From NCBI GenBank assembly GCA_002245135.1, contig NGBS01000434.1, positions 1-24,520 of the forward strand: a stretch of 24,520 nt of DNA, read 5' to 3'. The translations under genes and the position numbers were made by a program. This document shows, one piece after another, positions 18,690 through 24,520 of this stretch (position 1 is the stretch's first letter; each line of letters begins with the position of its first letter). This DNA comes from Proteromonas lacertae. Lineage: Eukaryota > Sar > Bigyra > Opalinata > Proteromonadidae. The notes under the pieces are model-generated. The model was given only the letters and a program-made list of their open reading frames with translations, had not been told where the DNA came from and ran no database searches.

Positions 18690-19070
18690 TTTCCAATCAT
18701 AATCTGGTCCAACAGGTCCTGTTGGTAATTTTGCTCTGATATAGTCAGGGATTTGAGATGGTTGTAGTAAATCTTTATTTATATAGTTACCTGTTAATTC
18801 ATCCCATACTTGTAAACGTGGATTTGGAAATACTAAATTCTGATGTACATCATAACCTACTTTATATGTTGGTTTAAGATATTCAAAAGTTGCTGGAATA
18901 GGTGTTGGTCTTGGTGGATGTAATGTACCTACTGGAATTCTTGTTGCTCCACCACCTGGTTGATTATTATTATTATTACTAATACTACCTCCCTTTTTAA
19001 TAATTTTTTATAATGAGAGAGATGCCTCCGTGGGAGCTTCTTTAATAACCTGTGTTTATGTTTGTGTCTT

Positions 19071-19517
19071 CTATACTTGATCCAATTTACCTTTACCCAT
19101 TATAGAATCTAAACCTCTACCTAAATGTCTCCATGTATAACCCATATCTCTAGGTGGCTGTTGAACAGACTCTTGAAGAAAATATGGATGGACGTATCCA
19201 CCCACGGCAATCGCCGTGGGTGGATTTGTTCCATCCATATTTGCGTTATAAACAGCATTAGCTTCAGAGCTCCCCCCATATTTAAGATCAAAGCTTACAT
19301 GCTTCTTTCCTGCCCCGCTTGATGTACCTGTAGCATCTGAAGTACTTGGAGGTGGGGGAGCTATTCTAGGTATATCATATGTAGGACATGAAGCTCCCGC
19401 CGTGCCCCAGGAGTTCCAGAAGTTCTTGAGCGATTCAAAGACATTGCTAAATAAGTTCTTTGTATAATTCCAAAAGTCTTGTAACTTTGTCATAGCAAAA
19501 TTGAATAAACCAGTCAC
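19071..19517 (-). CDS. Polinton late-type protein, Pro/Ser-rich centre (fossil part)
   Basis: The frame encodes 148 residues with a non-ATG start; the open frame goes further upstream (FEFIKAGWSSGV). An amphipathic aromatic N-terminus (LQDFWNYTKNLFSNVFESLK) is followed by a Pro/Ser/Gly-rich middle (APPPPSTSDATGTSSGAGK) and a tail ending SIMGKGKLDQV. The INGKG/IMGKG-type site fits the adenovirus protease consensus, so this may be a processed virion protein similar in style to adenovirus pVI, but no homology is claimed. The DNA is clearly richer in G+C than its neighbours, and it contains the hairpin at 19180-19242. Confidence 0.5.
   Translation of the reverse strand: MTGLFNFAMTKLQDFWNYTKNLFSNVFESLKNFWNSWGTAGASCPTYDIPRIAPPPPSTSDATGTSSGAGKKHVSFDLKYGGSSEANAVYNANMDGTNPPTAIAVGGYVHPYFLQESVQQPPRDMGYTWRHLGRGLDSIMGKGKLDQV
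19180..19242. repeat. GC-rich nested hairpin inside a coding frame
   Basis: The inner stem is atccacccacggc (19196-19208) pairing perfectly with 19213-19225 around a 4-base loop. The outer stem is aaatatggatgga (19180-19192) pairing perfectly with 19230-19242. In all 26 base pairs form with a small internal loop, in a region that is otherwise AT-rich. Confidence 0.9.
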
Positions 19518-19650
19518 ACCGCTACTCCATCCTGCTTTAATGAATTCAAATGTTGTAGGTAACCATGATCCTACTAATGAAGCACTAAATACACTTTGTC
19601 TGGATATACCAAAAAATTTTGAACAATAATCAGTTGTTCTAACAGCATGA

Positions 19651-19920
19651 TTAAATATACCTGCTAAACAATCGACCTAAAGCATTTGGAAATACAAATT
19701 TAAATGCTATATCAATACCACCTAATACTATAGTACACATACAAAACTTAACACCCCATTTCAACCAGTCCCATGCAGTACTTCCTTTAAACAGATCATC
19801 AATATGTCTCCATACAGACTTTTGTTTTTCTTCAGTCATTTTTTCAATTGTTTTCTTTGCATCTTCTAAAGCAGCATCTTTTACTTGTATTTGTTGTTTT
19901 AATTCATAGTGACTATCCAA
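19651..19920 (-). CDS. Coiled-coil plus membrane-segment Polinton protein (fossil part)
   Basis: The frame encodes 89 residues with a non-ATG start; upstream sequence stays open for some distance (WNNNGL). Residues 5-40 are a heptad-like charged helix (ELKQQIQVKDAALEDAKKTI). Residues 58-80 are hydrophobic (KFCMCTIVLGGIDIAFKFVF), likely one membrane or amphipathic segment. Between it and 19517 are more codon-like stretches (TTDYCSKFFGISRQSVFSAS). No family was recognised; it looks like a structural or membrane-associated component. Confidence 0.45.
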   Translation of the reverse strand: MDSHYELKQQIQVKDAALEDAKKTIEKMTEEKQKSVWRHIDDLFKGSTAWDWLKWGVKFCMCTIVLGGIDIAFKFVFPNALGRLFSRYI

Positions 19921-20259
19921 TCCATTATTATTCCATCTCTGACTGTTTACATAGGACTGAGTATTGTACAGAGATGGATTGTTGTACTGATTTGTAATCC
20001 ATTGGCCTGTAGTTGGATCTTGATATAATCCTGTTGTTGTTGTTGATATGGATTAGGAGGACCAAAAGGATTTTGATAAATATTGGTTAAGTTTGTAGGA
20101 TCACCGTAGTAATTAGAATATGGCTTATTAAACTGACCAATATTCTTATAATACTACCGAATTGGTCAGTAATACCACTCATATATAATTTATACTTCAT
20201 TTCATCAGTCATGTAATTGTTCTTAGTAGCATTGATGTTTGGATTCATTGGTTTGTCTT
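19921..20259 (-). pseudogene. Fragmentary coding stretch, Asn/Gln/Tyr-rich
   Basis: Codon-like minus-strand sequence is present in pieces: one begins at about 20262 with MKDKPMNPNINATKNNYM, and others read NPFGPPNPYQQQQQ and WITNQYNNPSLYNTQ. It looks like a Pro/Asn/Gln-rich virion protein of the Polinton, broken in this copy. A 9-bp inverted repeat (ctgaccaat/attggtcag) sits near 20127-20168. Confidence 0.45.
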
Positions 20260-20556
20260 TCATACTACTACTACTATATTATCATCGAATGTTACATCGT
20301 AGTCACTACCAAATGTTTTGATAAGGTGACTTGTATAAGGATCGTAAATCTCTAATTCATTTGTAGCGTTTCCTTTGTCTACTGCTCTTGTTGGATTAGC
20401 CATATGGCTTAAATCTAACCTGATCTTCTTATTTGAGGAAGCTCTATCATAAATCATTTTCTTCAACTTTCTTTTTAATGCATTGTGATAGATGGATGGA
20501 TTGCCAAAGTCCTCTGACTCTTTTTCTTTATGTTTACGTTTTGTTGGAGCAGTCAT
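20260..20556 (-). CDS. Small basic Polinton protein with nuclear-signal-like start
   Basis: ATG 20556 gives MTAPTKRKHKEKESEDFG; the product is 98 residues. Two basic clusters (KRKHKEK near 6-12 and LKRKLKK near 28-34) look like nuclear-localisation or DNA-binding patches. The C-terminus is acidic then a run of valines. No domain was recognised. Its ATG overlaps the stop of the preceding 48-residue membrane peptide gene (TAATG), so the two look like a coupled pair. Confidence 0.55.
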   Translation of the reverse strand: MTAPTKRKHKEKESEDFGNPSIYHNALKRKLKKMIYDRASSNKKIRLDLSHMANPTRAVDKGNATNELEIYDPYTSHLIKTFGSDYDVTFDDNIVVVV

Positions 20557-20702
20557 TATTTAAGAAAAAAACAAACAAAAAATATCAAAACTAAAAATAG
20601 ATCCGTTATAGTTGTTATGATGATTATTATTTCTTTTGCTATTGCTTTCTCATACATTTCGTTATCTATAGCATCCATCCATTGATTAACTTGTTGTATC
20701 AT
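20556..20702 (-). CDS. 48-residue single-pass membrane peptide
   Basis: ATG 20702 gives MIQQVNQWMDAIDNEMYEKA, followed by a hydrophobic segment (EIIIITTITDLFLVLIFFVC) and a short FFLK end. That is one transmembrane helix with a short polar N-terminus. The stop TAA overlaps the ATG of the next minus-strand gene by one base. Small single-pass proteins are common in membrane-containing viruses, but the role here is unknown. Codons are clean across the whole frame. Confidence 0.5.
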   Translation of the reverse strand: MIQQVNQWMDAIDNEMYEKAIAKEIIIIITTITDLFLVLIFFVCFFLK

Positions 20703-21131
20703 AAAAGAATTTGCTATTTTTTACAGTGTGGAAAGCGGAAATATCGGTAAATAATAAACTAACTTCTTTCTTCTTGCTATTTTTTGTATCTATTGTTTCT
20801 GTTTGCATAGTAGGACCAATCTACTGAGTTTGTTGGATCTTTTACTGCATAAGCAAAAGAGTAACAAAATTATAACCATTGTAATTATAATTTTCACCTA
20901 CTGTTTTTTTCTTCTTTTACATAATTCTTTAACTTTTTCATCTTGTTCTTTTTCTTCATCAGTAACTGCTGCATCAACTGAAGGTAAAGCAGGCTCTTCT
21001 TCTTCTTCTTCTTCTTCTTCTTCTTCTTCTTCCTTCTTCTTTTTTATCATCTTTAACAACTTTTTTAGGATCTATTTTTTGTTTCATTAAATTACGTCTC
21101 AGTGCTTTATTTCTCTACTAAAGATAATATA
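20703..21131 (-). pseudogene. Fragmentary coding stretch with Glu-rich and Asn/Tyr-rich pieces
   Basis: Minus-strand codon-like pieces include VKDPTNSVDWSYYANRNN (about 20.78-20.85 kb), an acidic piece reading EPALPSVDAAVTDEEKEQD, and a start-like MKQKIDPKKVVKDDKKEE near 21.08 kb. They belong to the late-gene block of the Polinton and are broken in this copy. No family was recognised. Confidence 0.4.
20995..21033. repeat. (CTT)n/(GAA)n microsatellite
   Basis: About 39 bp of uninterrupted (TCT)n on the plus strand, i.e. (GAA/AGA)n on the coding strand, followed by more pyrimidine-rich sequence to about 21047. Such polypurine tracts encode charged runs and are length-unstable. Confidence 0.9.
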
Positions 21132-21338
21132 TTAGAATGTTAATATTATACCATTTGCATCCTGCATCTTTATCTGATTAACAGGATCACTCATAATTTG
21201 TGCCATCTTCATTTTTGCTTCAGATTGTTGTCTTGCCATAGCATTATAATCAGGTCTATTTGAATTAGCATAGATAGCAGAACCAAATAAGTGTTGGTCA
21301 TCAAGTTCTCTATAACTTCTTGCAATTGGATTTGCCAT
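21132..21338 (-). CDS. Small Polinton protein fragment (MANPIARSYRELD)
   Basis: ATG 21338 gives 68 residues: polar N-terminus, then a helical Met/Gln/Ala-rich stretch (MARQQSEAKMKMAQIMSD). More codon-like sequence lies upstream (MDLTSQQKLL near 21.42 kb). It is part of the late block; no domain or function was recognised, and this may be only part of a longer protein. Confidence 0.4.
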   Translation of the reverse strand: MANPIARSYRELDDQHLFGSAIYANSNRPDYNAMARQQSEAKMKMAQIMSDPVNQIKMQDANGIILTF

Positions 21339-21448
21339 GCTATTACCTAATCTAAGAGAACTAGCTAGTTGTTGATCTACTGCATTCTGGTCTCTCTAAT
21401 AGTTTTTGTTGAGAAGTGAGATCCATTATTTTTTCATCAAATTCATCT

Positions 21449-21610
21449 TTATTTTTTGAACTTTGCTTTTTGTTCGTTTAATTTACCTATATATTGTTTT
21501 ATTTCATCCAATTCAGTGTTTCTAGATCCTATTCTTTTACTTAGAACATCATTGGTAGTGTCATTATAAAATTTGCTGTAAAGTGATTGATAATATTTGT
21601 TTATGACCAT
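21449..21610 (-). CDS. 53-residue helical Polinton peptide
   Basis: ATG 21610 gives MVINKYYQSLYSKFYNDTTN, then a charged helix (TELDEIKQYIGKLNEQKAKF) and a lysine end. It is short but clean and in line with its neighbours on the minus strand. It starts six bases after the stop of the 26-residue basic peptide. Function unknown. Confidence 0.4.
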   Translation of the reverse strand: MVINKYYQSLYSKFYNDTTNDVLSKRIGSRNTELDEIKQYIGKLNEQKAKFKK

Positions 21611-21615
21611 TAAAA

Positions 21616-21696
21616 CTATGCTTTTCTTCTTTTCTTTCTAGATACACTTTTAATCCGCTTCTCTAAGAGCTTTTTTAACTGAGTTTTTGTAACCAT
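21616..21696 (-). CDS. 26-residue basic peptide
   Basis: ATG 21696 gives MVTKTQLKKLLEKRIKSVSR, then a KKRRK tail. Half the residues are Lys/Arg, resembling a DNA-binding or nuclear-targeting peptide. It lies between the RS-rich protein gene and the 53-residue peptide with tight spacing. It may be a real micro-gene or a remnant. Confidence 0.3.
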   Translation of the reverse strand: MVTKTQLKKLLEKRIKSVSRKKRRKA

Positions 21697-21739
21697 TATA
21701 AAACAAACAATATGAAGTGTATAGTTATTATGATAATTA

Positions 21740-22330
21740 TTACTTAACATAAATAGGCTCGATAGGCTCGCCTTGTATTGGTCTTCCCATAATATCATTA
21801 CTTAATGGCTTTGATTCATCTTCTTCTGGCTCATCTTCTTTACTAGTATCTTTTGGTTTACGTTCTTTCTTTATTGGATTAGATCCTTTCTCTAATTTCT
21901 TCATTAGTCTAGCATTCTTATCTCTTTCTTCTTTTAAAGCAATCTGTAATTCTGCTTTAGTCATTCTGCTTGGTGGTGGTAATGTATCCCCACTATCTTT
22001 AGATCTCCGTTTACCTTTACCTTTTACTGGTTCATCTAAAGCATCTTTGTCTTTCTTTGATCTTCTTTTTGTAGTAGGTGATCTTGAACGATGTCTCTTA
22101 CGTTTGCTATGTTTTCTATCACTATCATCGTCATCTTCACTTGTAAGCATCTTATATACTTTCTTTGGTGAACTCTTCATTAAGAACTGTTTAATCATCT
22201 CTTCACTTGGTTCACTAGGATCGATTCTTGAAGTTGATTTCATTTCAGGAAGTTTGTCTTCTAACTCACTCTCAGTTGATGTGACTGAACTTGTATCACT
22301 GGAATAATCATTAGATTCTGATTCACTCAT
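21740..22330 (-). CDS. Acidic-basic, RS-like low-complexity Polinton protein
   Basis: ATG 22330, 196 residues. The N-terminal 30 residues are Ser/Asp/Glu-rich (MSESESNDYSSDTSS). A short folded-looking part follows (EEMIKQFLMKSSPKKVYKML), then an Arg/Ser/Lys block at about 72-95 (KRKRHRSRSPTTKRRSKK). VKGKGKRR, a coiled-coil-like ALKEERDKNARLMKKLEKG and a Glu-rich end follow. It is likely disordered and nucleic-acid-binding in the nucleus, perhaps a core or scaffold protein. An E2F-like GC-rich site lies 25 bp upstream of the ATG. Confidence 0.65.
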   Translation of the reverse strand: MSESESNDYSSDTSSVTSTESELEDKLPEMKSTSRIDPSEPSEEMIKQFLMKSSPKKVYKMLTSEDDDDSDRKHSKRKRHRSRSPTTKRRSKKDKDALDEPVKGKGKRRSKDSGDTLPPPSRMTKAELQIALKEERDKNARLMKKLEKGSNPIKKERKPKDTSKEDEPEEDESKPLSNDIMGRPIQGEPIEPIYVK

Positions 22331-22354
22331 TTATTTCTATGCAAATTTTAAAAG

Positions 22355-22364
22355 CCCGCCAAAA
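22355..22364 (-). promoter_or_regulatory. E2F-like site TTTGGCGGGC upstream of a late gene
   Basis: On the minus strand TTTGGCGGGC lies 25-34 bp before the ATG at 22330. It closely resembles the E2F/DP consensus TTTSSCGC/TTTGGCGGG and is the only GC-rich string in a strongly AT-rich intergenic region. Regulation by an S-phase factor is inference. Confidence 0.35.
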
Positions 22365-22457
22365 AACACAAAATTTAATAATAATAATAATATTTATGTA
22401 ATTGTCATTTTGTTAAGGTAAATTACATACGTGCAACTTTTGTTTTTAAGTATGCAT

Positions 22458-22736
22458 TTAGTAACGCTTGTTGATTGCTACCGCCTCCATTGAATGGCAT
22501 TCTAGCTCCTCCTCTTCTTCCATGTCTTCTTCTACGTCTACCGAATCCACCTTTTCTAATGCATCTGCGATATTATCTTTACCAAACTCTCTTGCGATCT
22601 TTGAACCTATCTTGTGTTCTCTAGACCAATCGTAAGCTTTCTTTCCCCAATGTTTAACTTTTCCCACAAATGATTTTAACGAACCACCTTGGTGTCTTCT
22701 TCGATGTCTTCTATGTCTTCTACCACCTAAAACCAT
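22458..22736 (-). CDS. Arg/His-rich small core-type protein (fossil part)
   Basis: ATG 22736, 92 residues. The start reads MVLGGRRHRRHRRRHQGG, a strongly basic run flanked by Gly-Gly, followed by an amphipathic, Trp-containing part (SFVGKVKHWGKKAYDWSREH). This is the style of adenovirus mu/pre-X core peptides that condense DNA, without claimed homology. The last third of the frame is of doubtful reality. It is the first of a cluster of basic genes with 22801-22973 and 22974-23231. Confidence 0.5.
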   Translation of the reverse strand: MVLGGRRHRRHRRRHQGGSLKSFVGKVKHWGKKAYDWSREHKIGSKIAREFGKDNIADALEKVDSVDVEEDMEEEEELECHSMEAVAINKRY

Positions 22737-22800
22737 TATGATAATATATTAAAAACCAATAAAAAACAAAGAATAAAAAACAAAAAATTAAAGTACTAAA

Positions 22801-22973
22801 GTACTCTTATCTTATTATCAGGATAACGATTAAGTGCATTATTACCACTATGACTGCTTTTTCTATGACGACGTCTTCCTGAACCTTTATTTCCTTTATA
22901 AATTCCACCAGGCCTTTAATCCAATGTTTTGCAGCTATTGAAAGACCACTGCCACTATGACTTGCTTTCCATT
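22801..22973 (-). pseudogene. Further basic-protein fragment of the same cluster
   Basis: Minus-strand codon-like pieces read SHSGSGLSIAAKHWIKG and GNKGSGRRRHRKSSHSGNN. The GRRRHRKS string is also present in the neighbour at 22974-23231, so the two look like relatives. Broken in this copy. Confidence 0.45.
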
Positions 22974-23231
22974 TCAAGTATGGTTCAAGTGATTTTGGTC
23001 CACCACTAAATCATATTTTGGATTCATACCGCCTCTTCTACTCTTTCTATGTCTTCTACGACCATAACCTAATAACTTGGCAATACCACCAGTAAGTTTA
23101 CCAGCCCATCCTGGAATCATACTTAAACCAGTTGATATTGCTTTAGTTTCTTTAAGTCCTTTATTTAAATCTCCCCAGAAACCTTTTCCTACAACACACT
23201 TGCGATATTTCTTTTTACTTTTCTTAGGCAT
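22974..23231 (-). CDS. Small basic protein with amphipathic Gly-rich centre
   Basis: ATG 23231, 85 residues. A lysine-rich start (MPKKSKKKYRKCVVGKG) is followed by an amphipathic helix-like centre (ISTGLSMIPGWAGKLTGGIA), KLLGYG, then GRRRHRKSRRGG. LTGG-I and LLGY-G fit the two adenovirus protease site patterns, suggesting a processed core or membrane-active virion peptide. It is transcribed away from 23298, and a 66-bp gap with TTGAC repeats lies between. Confidence 0.5.
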   Translation of the reverse strand: MPKKSKKKYRKCVVGKGFWGDLNKGLKETKAISTGLSMIPGWAGKLTGGIAKLLGYGRRRHRKSRRGGMNPKYDLVVDQNHLNHT

Positions 23232-23254
23232 AATAATATTACAAATAATTACTA

Positions 23255-23282
23255 TATTGACATTATTGACATTACATTGACC
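23255..23282. promoter_or_regulatory. Three TTGAC repeats in a divergent intergenic region
   Basis: attgacatt-attgacatt-acattgacc: two perfect 9-bp tandem units and a third, diverged one, between the divergent starts at 23231 and 23298. TTGAC(C/T) is the core of WRKY-type sites. A shared promoter element is possible, but the evidence is repetition and position only. Confidence 0.3.
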
Positions 23283-23297
23283 ATAAAATAAAAAATT

Positions 23298-23690
23298 ATG
23301 TCAGACGGACCTATTCCTCAAAGAACTTTTTCAGGTGGTATAACTACACAGTTAGATGCTCAACATCCTATATATAAACAGCAGCCTTCTCAGACAGAAC
23401 AAGAGACCAAGCTGATCAAGAATTATATTCTACATTGAATAAGTTACCGCCAGAAGCTAAATCTATGCTAAACAGTATCAATGGTTTTCATTCCAAGAAG
23501 CAATCAATGAAATAGTTAGAATTGTAAATCAAGTAGCAAATGAACCAGATCCACAACCAGTTCAGCACCTCAAGTAGTTCAGCAACCACCACCACCACAC
23601 ACACCTCCTACACCTCAAACAGATAACAATAATAATGTAAACCTGCTTATAATCCATATGCTTATAATAAATTGGTCTTATGAATGCTTA
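23298..23690 (+). pseudogene. Gln/Pro-rich Polinton protein, fragmentary
   Basis: ATG 23298 opens MSDGPIPQRTFSGGITTQLD and stays open for 46 residues. Codon-like sequence goes on to about 23690, with Pro/Gln-rich pieces (QPPPPHTPPTPQTDNNNN) and a last piece reading AYNPYAYNK. It is broken in this copy. Function unknown; the composition resembles a disordered virion or scaffold protein. Confidence 0.45.
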
Positions 23691-23743
23691 ACATAATTAT
23701 TAAAAATATATTCGTTTTATTATTTTAAATTTTGTTTTGTGCT

Positions 23744-24169
23744 ATGAGCAACTCAAAAACAATTCACATTCTTCAGATTATAGACGATGATGTTAGCGAT
23801 GCTGAGAAGGAGCAAAAAGAGGAGCAAAAACGAGATGATAAAGAAAGATCTGCCAAAAAGAGAAAGAGAGAGTTAGAAGACGTCTACAATTATTTATATG
23901 GAGAAGCAGAGTGTACAGATAGTGAGGATGAGGAAGAAGATGATGCTAATGCTTCTGATGCCGATAGTGAAGGAAACTTGAAAGGCTTTATTGTAGATAG
24001 TGATGATGACGATGAGGACTACACTATGGAAGAAGACGAAACAGATTTAAGTGATTGGGAAAATGACGAAGACTTAGAAGACATTTTGAATCAGAATGCT
24101 AGCTCAGAGATATGTACAACTAAAAGAAAGATTATGACTGCTATATCAGATTCATTAGACACAGTTTAA
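23744..24169 (+). CDS. Highly acidic protein, 141 residues
   Basis: ATG 23744 (MSNSKTIHILQIIDDDVSDA) is chosen over the longer frame from 23732, which lacks an ATG. A charged helix (EKEQKEEQKRDDKERSAKKR) is followed by long Asp/Glu runs (SEDEEEDDANASDADSEG, DSDDDDEDYTMEEDETDL) and a neutral tail ending in AISDSLDTV. It is probably disordered. Acidic proteins of this kind act as histone or basic-protein chaperones or as transcription activators, and the element encodes several very basic partners. That pairing is inference. Confidence 0.6.
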   Translation: MSNSKTIHILQIIDDDVSDAEKEQKEEQKRDDKERSAKKRKRELEDVYNYLYGEAECTDSEDEEEDDANASDADSEGNLKGFIVDSDDDDEDYTMEEDETDLSDWENDEDLEDILNQNASSEICTTKRKIMTAISDSLDTV

Positions 24170-24224
24170 ACCCTAAAAAAAGAAAGCATTTAATCAAGCC
24201 TAACAAACAAACCAACGGAAGCAA

Positions 24225-24246
24225 TTCCTTTGATAATCAAGAGGAA
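24225..24246. promoter_or_regulatory. Third TTGATAATCAA palindromic site
   Basis: ttcctttgat-aatcaagaggaa is an imperfect palindrome that shares the 13-mer CTTTGATAATCAA with 7051-7063. It lies downstream of the acidic gene and before the proline-rich frame at 24310. Confidence 0.4.
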
Positions 24247-24269
24247 GAAGTGTTAAGTGATTCTTGAAC

Positions 24270-24282
24270 TAATTAATTAATT
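24270..24282. terminator. Third TAATTAATTAATT tract
   Basis: TAATTAATTAATT followed by a T-rich run, about 100 bp after the acidic gene's stop. It has the same sequence type as the tracts at the two convergent gene ends (15482, 16348), which supports a 3'-end role, though here no convergent partner is seen. Confidence 0.3.
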
Positions 24283-24309
24283 CTTTTTTTATTTTTTACT
24301 TATTGTTTA

Positions 24310-24517
24310 TGAGTAATATACCCATAAAAACGAATCTATACCATTACCTTTACCTCCACCTCCTGCACCTCCAGCTAGATCACCAATACTTATAATTAGA
24401 GACGATCCAGAAAATAAAAGACCTGCTCCTTCAAATGAAGATCCTATAGATGTTTTAGAAAGTCATGCAGAGAGTAGATTACCAATAGGTATTGAAGGTC
24501 CCAAGAGTAATTGCTAG
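24310..24517 (+). pseudogene. Proline-rich Polinton reading frame near the window end
   Basis: Codon-like plus-strand sequence reads PLPLPPPPAPPARSPIL, then a polar stretch (DDPENKRPAPSNEDPIDVLE) to a TAG at 24515-24517. It is short and low-complexity; no family was recognised. The element continues beyond the window. Confidence 0.35.
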
Positions 24518-24520
24518 TAT

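Larger units (their letters stand above)
5994..24520. mobile_element. Polinton/Maverick element, broken copy, right end outside window
   Basis: The parts in order are: repeat-rich left region; small minus-strand gene; protein-primed DNA polymerase B region (with a Tc1-like insertion); retroviral-type integrase; two small divergent genes; adenovirus-type cysteine protease; a minus-strand block of structural-type and basic proteins; then plus-strand Pro/Gln-rich and acidic proteins. This polymerase-integrase-protease set defines Polintons/Mavericks. At least 18.5 kb is in view; 15-25 kb is usual. The left end is placed only approximately (5.9-6.5 kb), because terminal inverted repeats and the target-site duplication cannot be confirmed without the right end. 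The copy is broken: one transposon insertion plus roughly ten further interruptions by eye, mostly in the structural block. The catalytic motifs of polymerase and integrase remain readable, suggesting a fairly young fossil. The FtsK/HerA-type ATPase and a clear major capsid gene were not seen. Confidence 0.85.

Noticed and set aside
20803-21090. Plus-strand Ser/Phe-rich frame of 95 residues
   Set aside because: It is the reverse reading of the (GAA)n tract and of minus-strand late-gene pieces.
21616-21798. 60-residue minus-strand frame starting at 21798
   Set aside because: Its first half overlaps the end of the RS-like gene in another frame. Only the last 26 codons, from ATG 21696, were kept, with low confidence.
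22340-22347. ATGCAAAT octamer upstream of the RS-like gene
   Set aside because: It is an animal POU-type motif, too short and AT-rich to be meaningful here.
1-24520. CRISPR arrays, tRNA and rRNA genes
   Set aside because: No spaced direct-repeat array, cloverleaf or rRNA-like conserved sequence was noticed on either strand. The repeats present are microsatellites or short tandem units.

Overview
The window is AT-rich eukaryotic DNA, probably from a protist or other microbial eukaryote. Two features point that way. A host gene is interrupted by many very small introns (GTAT...TAG, 26-60 bp), and a large Polinton/Maverick-type element carries a protein-primed family B polymerase, a retroviral-type integrase and an adenovirus-type protease. 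Genes use ATG with TAA/TAG/TGA as stops, so the standard code fits. I cannot name the species. Trichomonads and Entamoeba are known to carry Polintons, but these introns do not look like the trichomonad or Entamoeba types I know.

Left part (1-5993, host side). At 493-1293 lies a decayed Mutator-like (MULE) transposase. At 1688-5339 I assemble one host gene on the plus strand: 13 exons, about 1066 residues, alpha-helical and armadillo/HEAT-like. Twelve tiny introns interrupt it, and eleven of them fall in phase 1. At 5519-5811 is an isolated C-terminal piece of a SLY1-type Sec1/Munc18 vesicle-fusion protein. A possible short first exon follows at 5890, just before the element.

Right part (about 5994 to beyond 24520). 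This is one Polinton/Maverick copy whose right end is outside the window. Its left 0.5 kb is repeat-rich: a tandem repeat, eight YAACKG motifs in 84 bp, and a 49-bp inverted repeat. Next come a small minus-strand gene, a divergent intergenic region with two similar palindromes, the polymerase gene, the integrase, two small divergent genes whose 5' ends overlap, and a protease region. After that runs a minus-strand block of structural-type and small basic proteins (16366-23231), then plus-strand Pro/Gln-rich and acidic proteins. The copy is a fossil: a Tc1-like transposon sits in the polymerase region, and the structural block holds several further breaks (roughly ten by eye). Polymerase and integrase motifs are well preserved, so it is not very old. 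No packaging ATPase and no clear double-jelly-roll major capsid gene were recognised in view.

Nested in the polymerase region (about 8546-10445) is a Tc1-type DNA transposon with an uninterrupted 389-residue DD34E transposase. It is therefore younger than the Polinton it entered.
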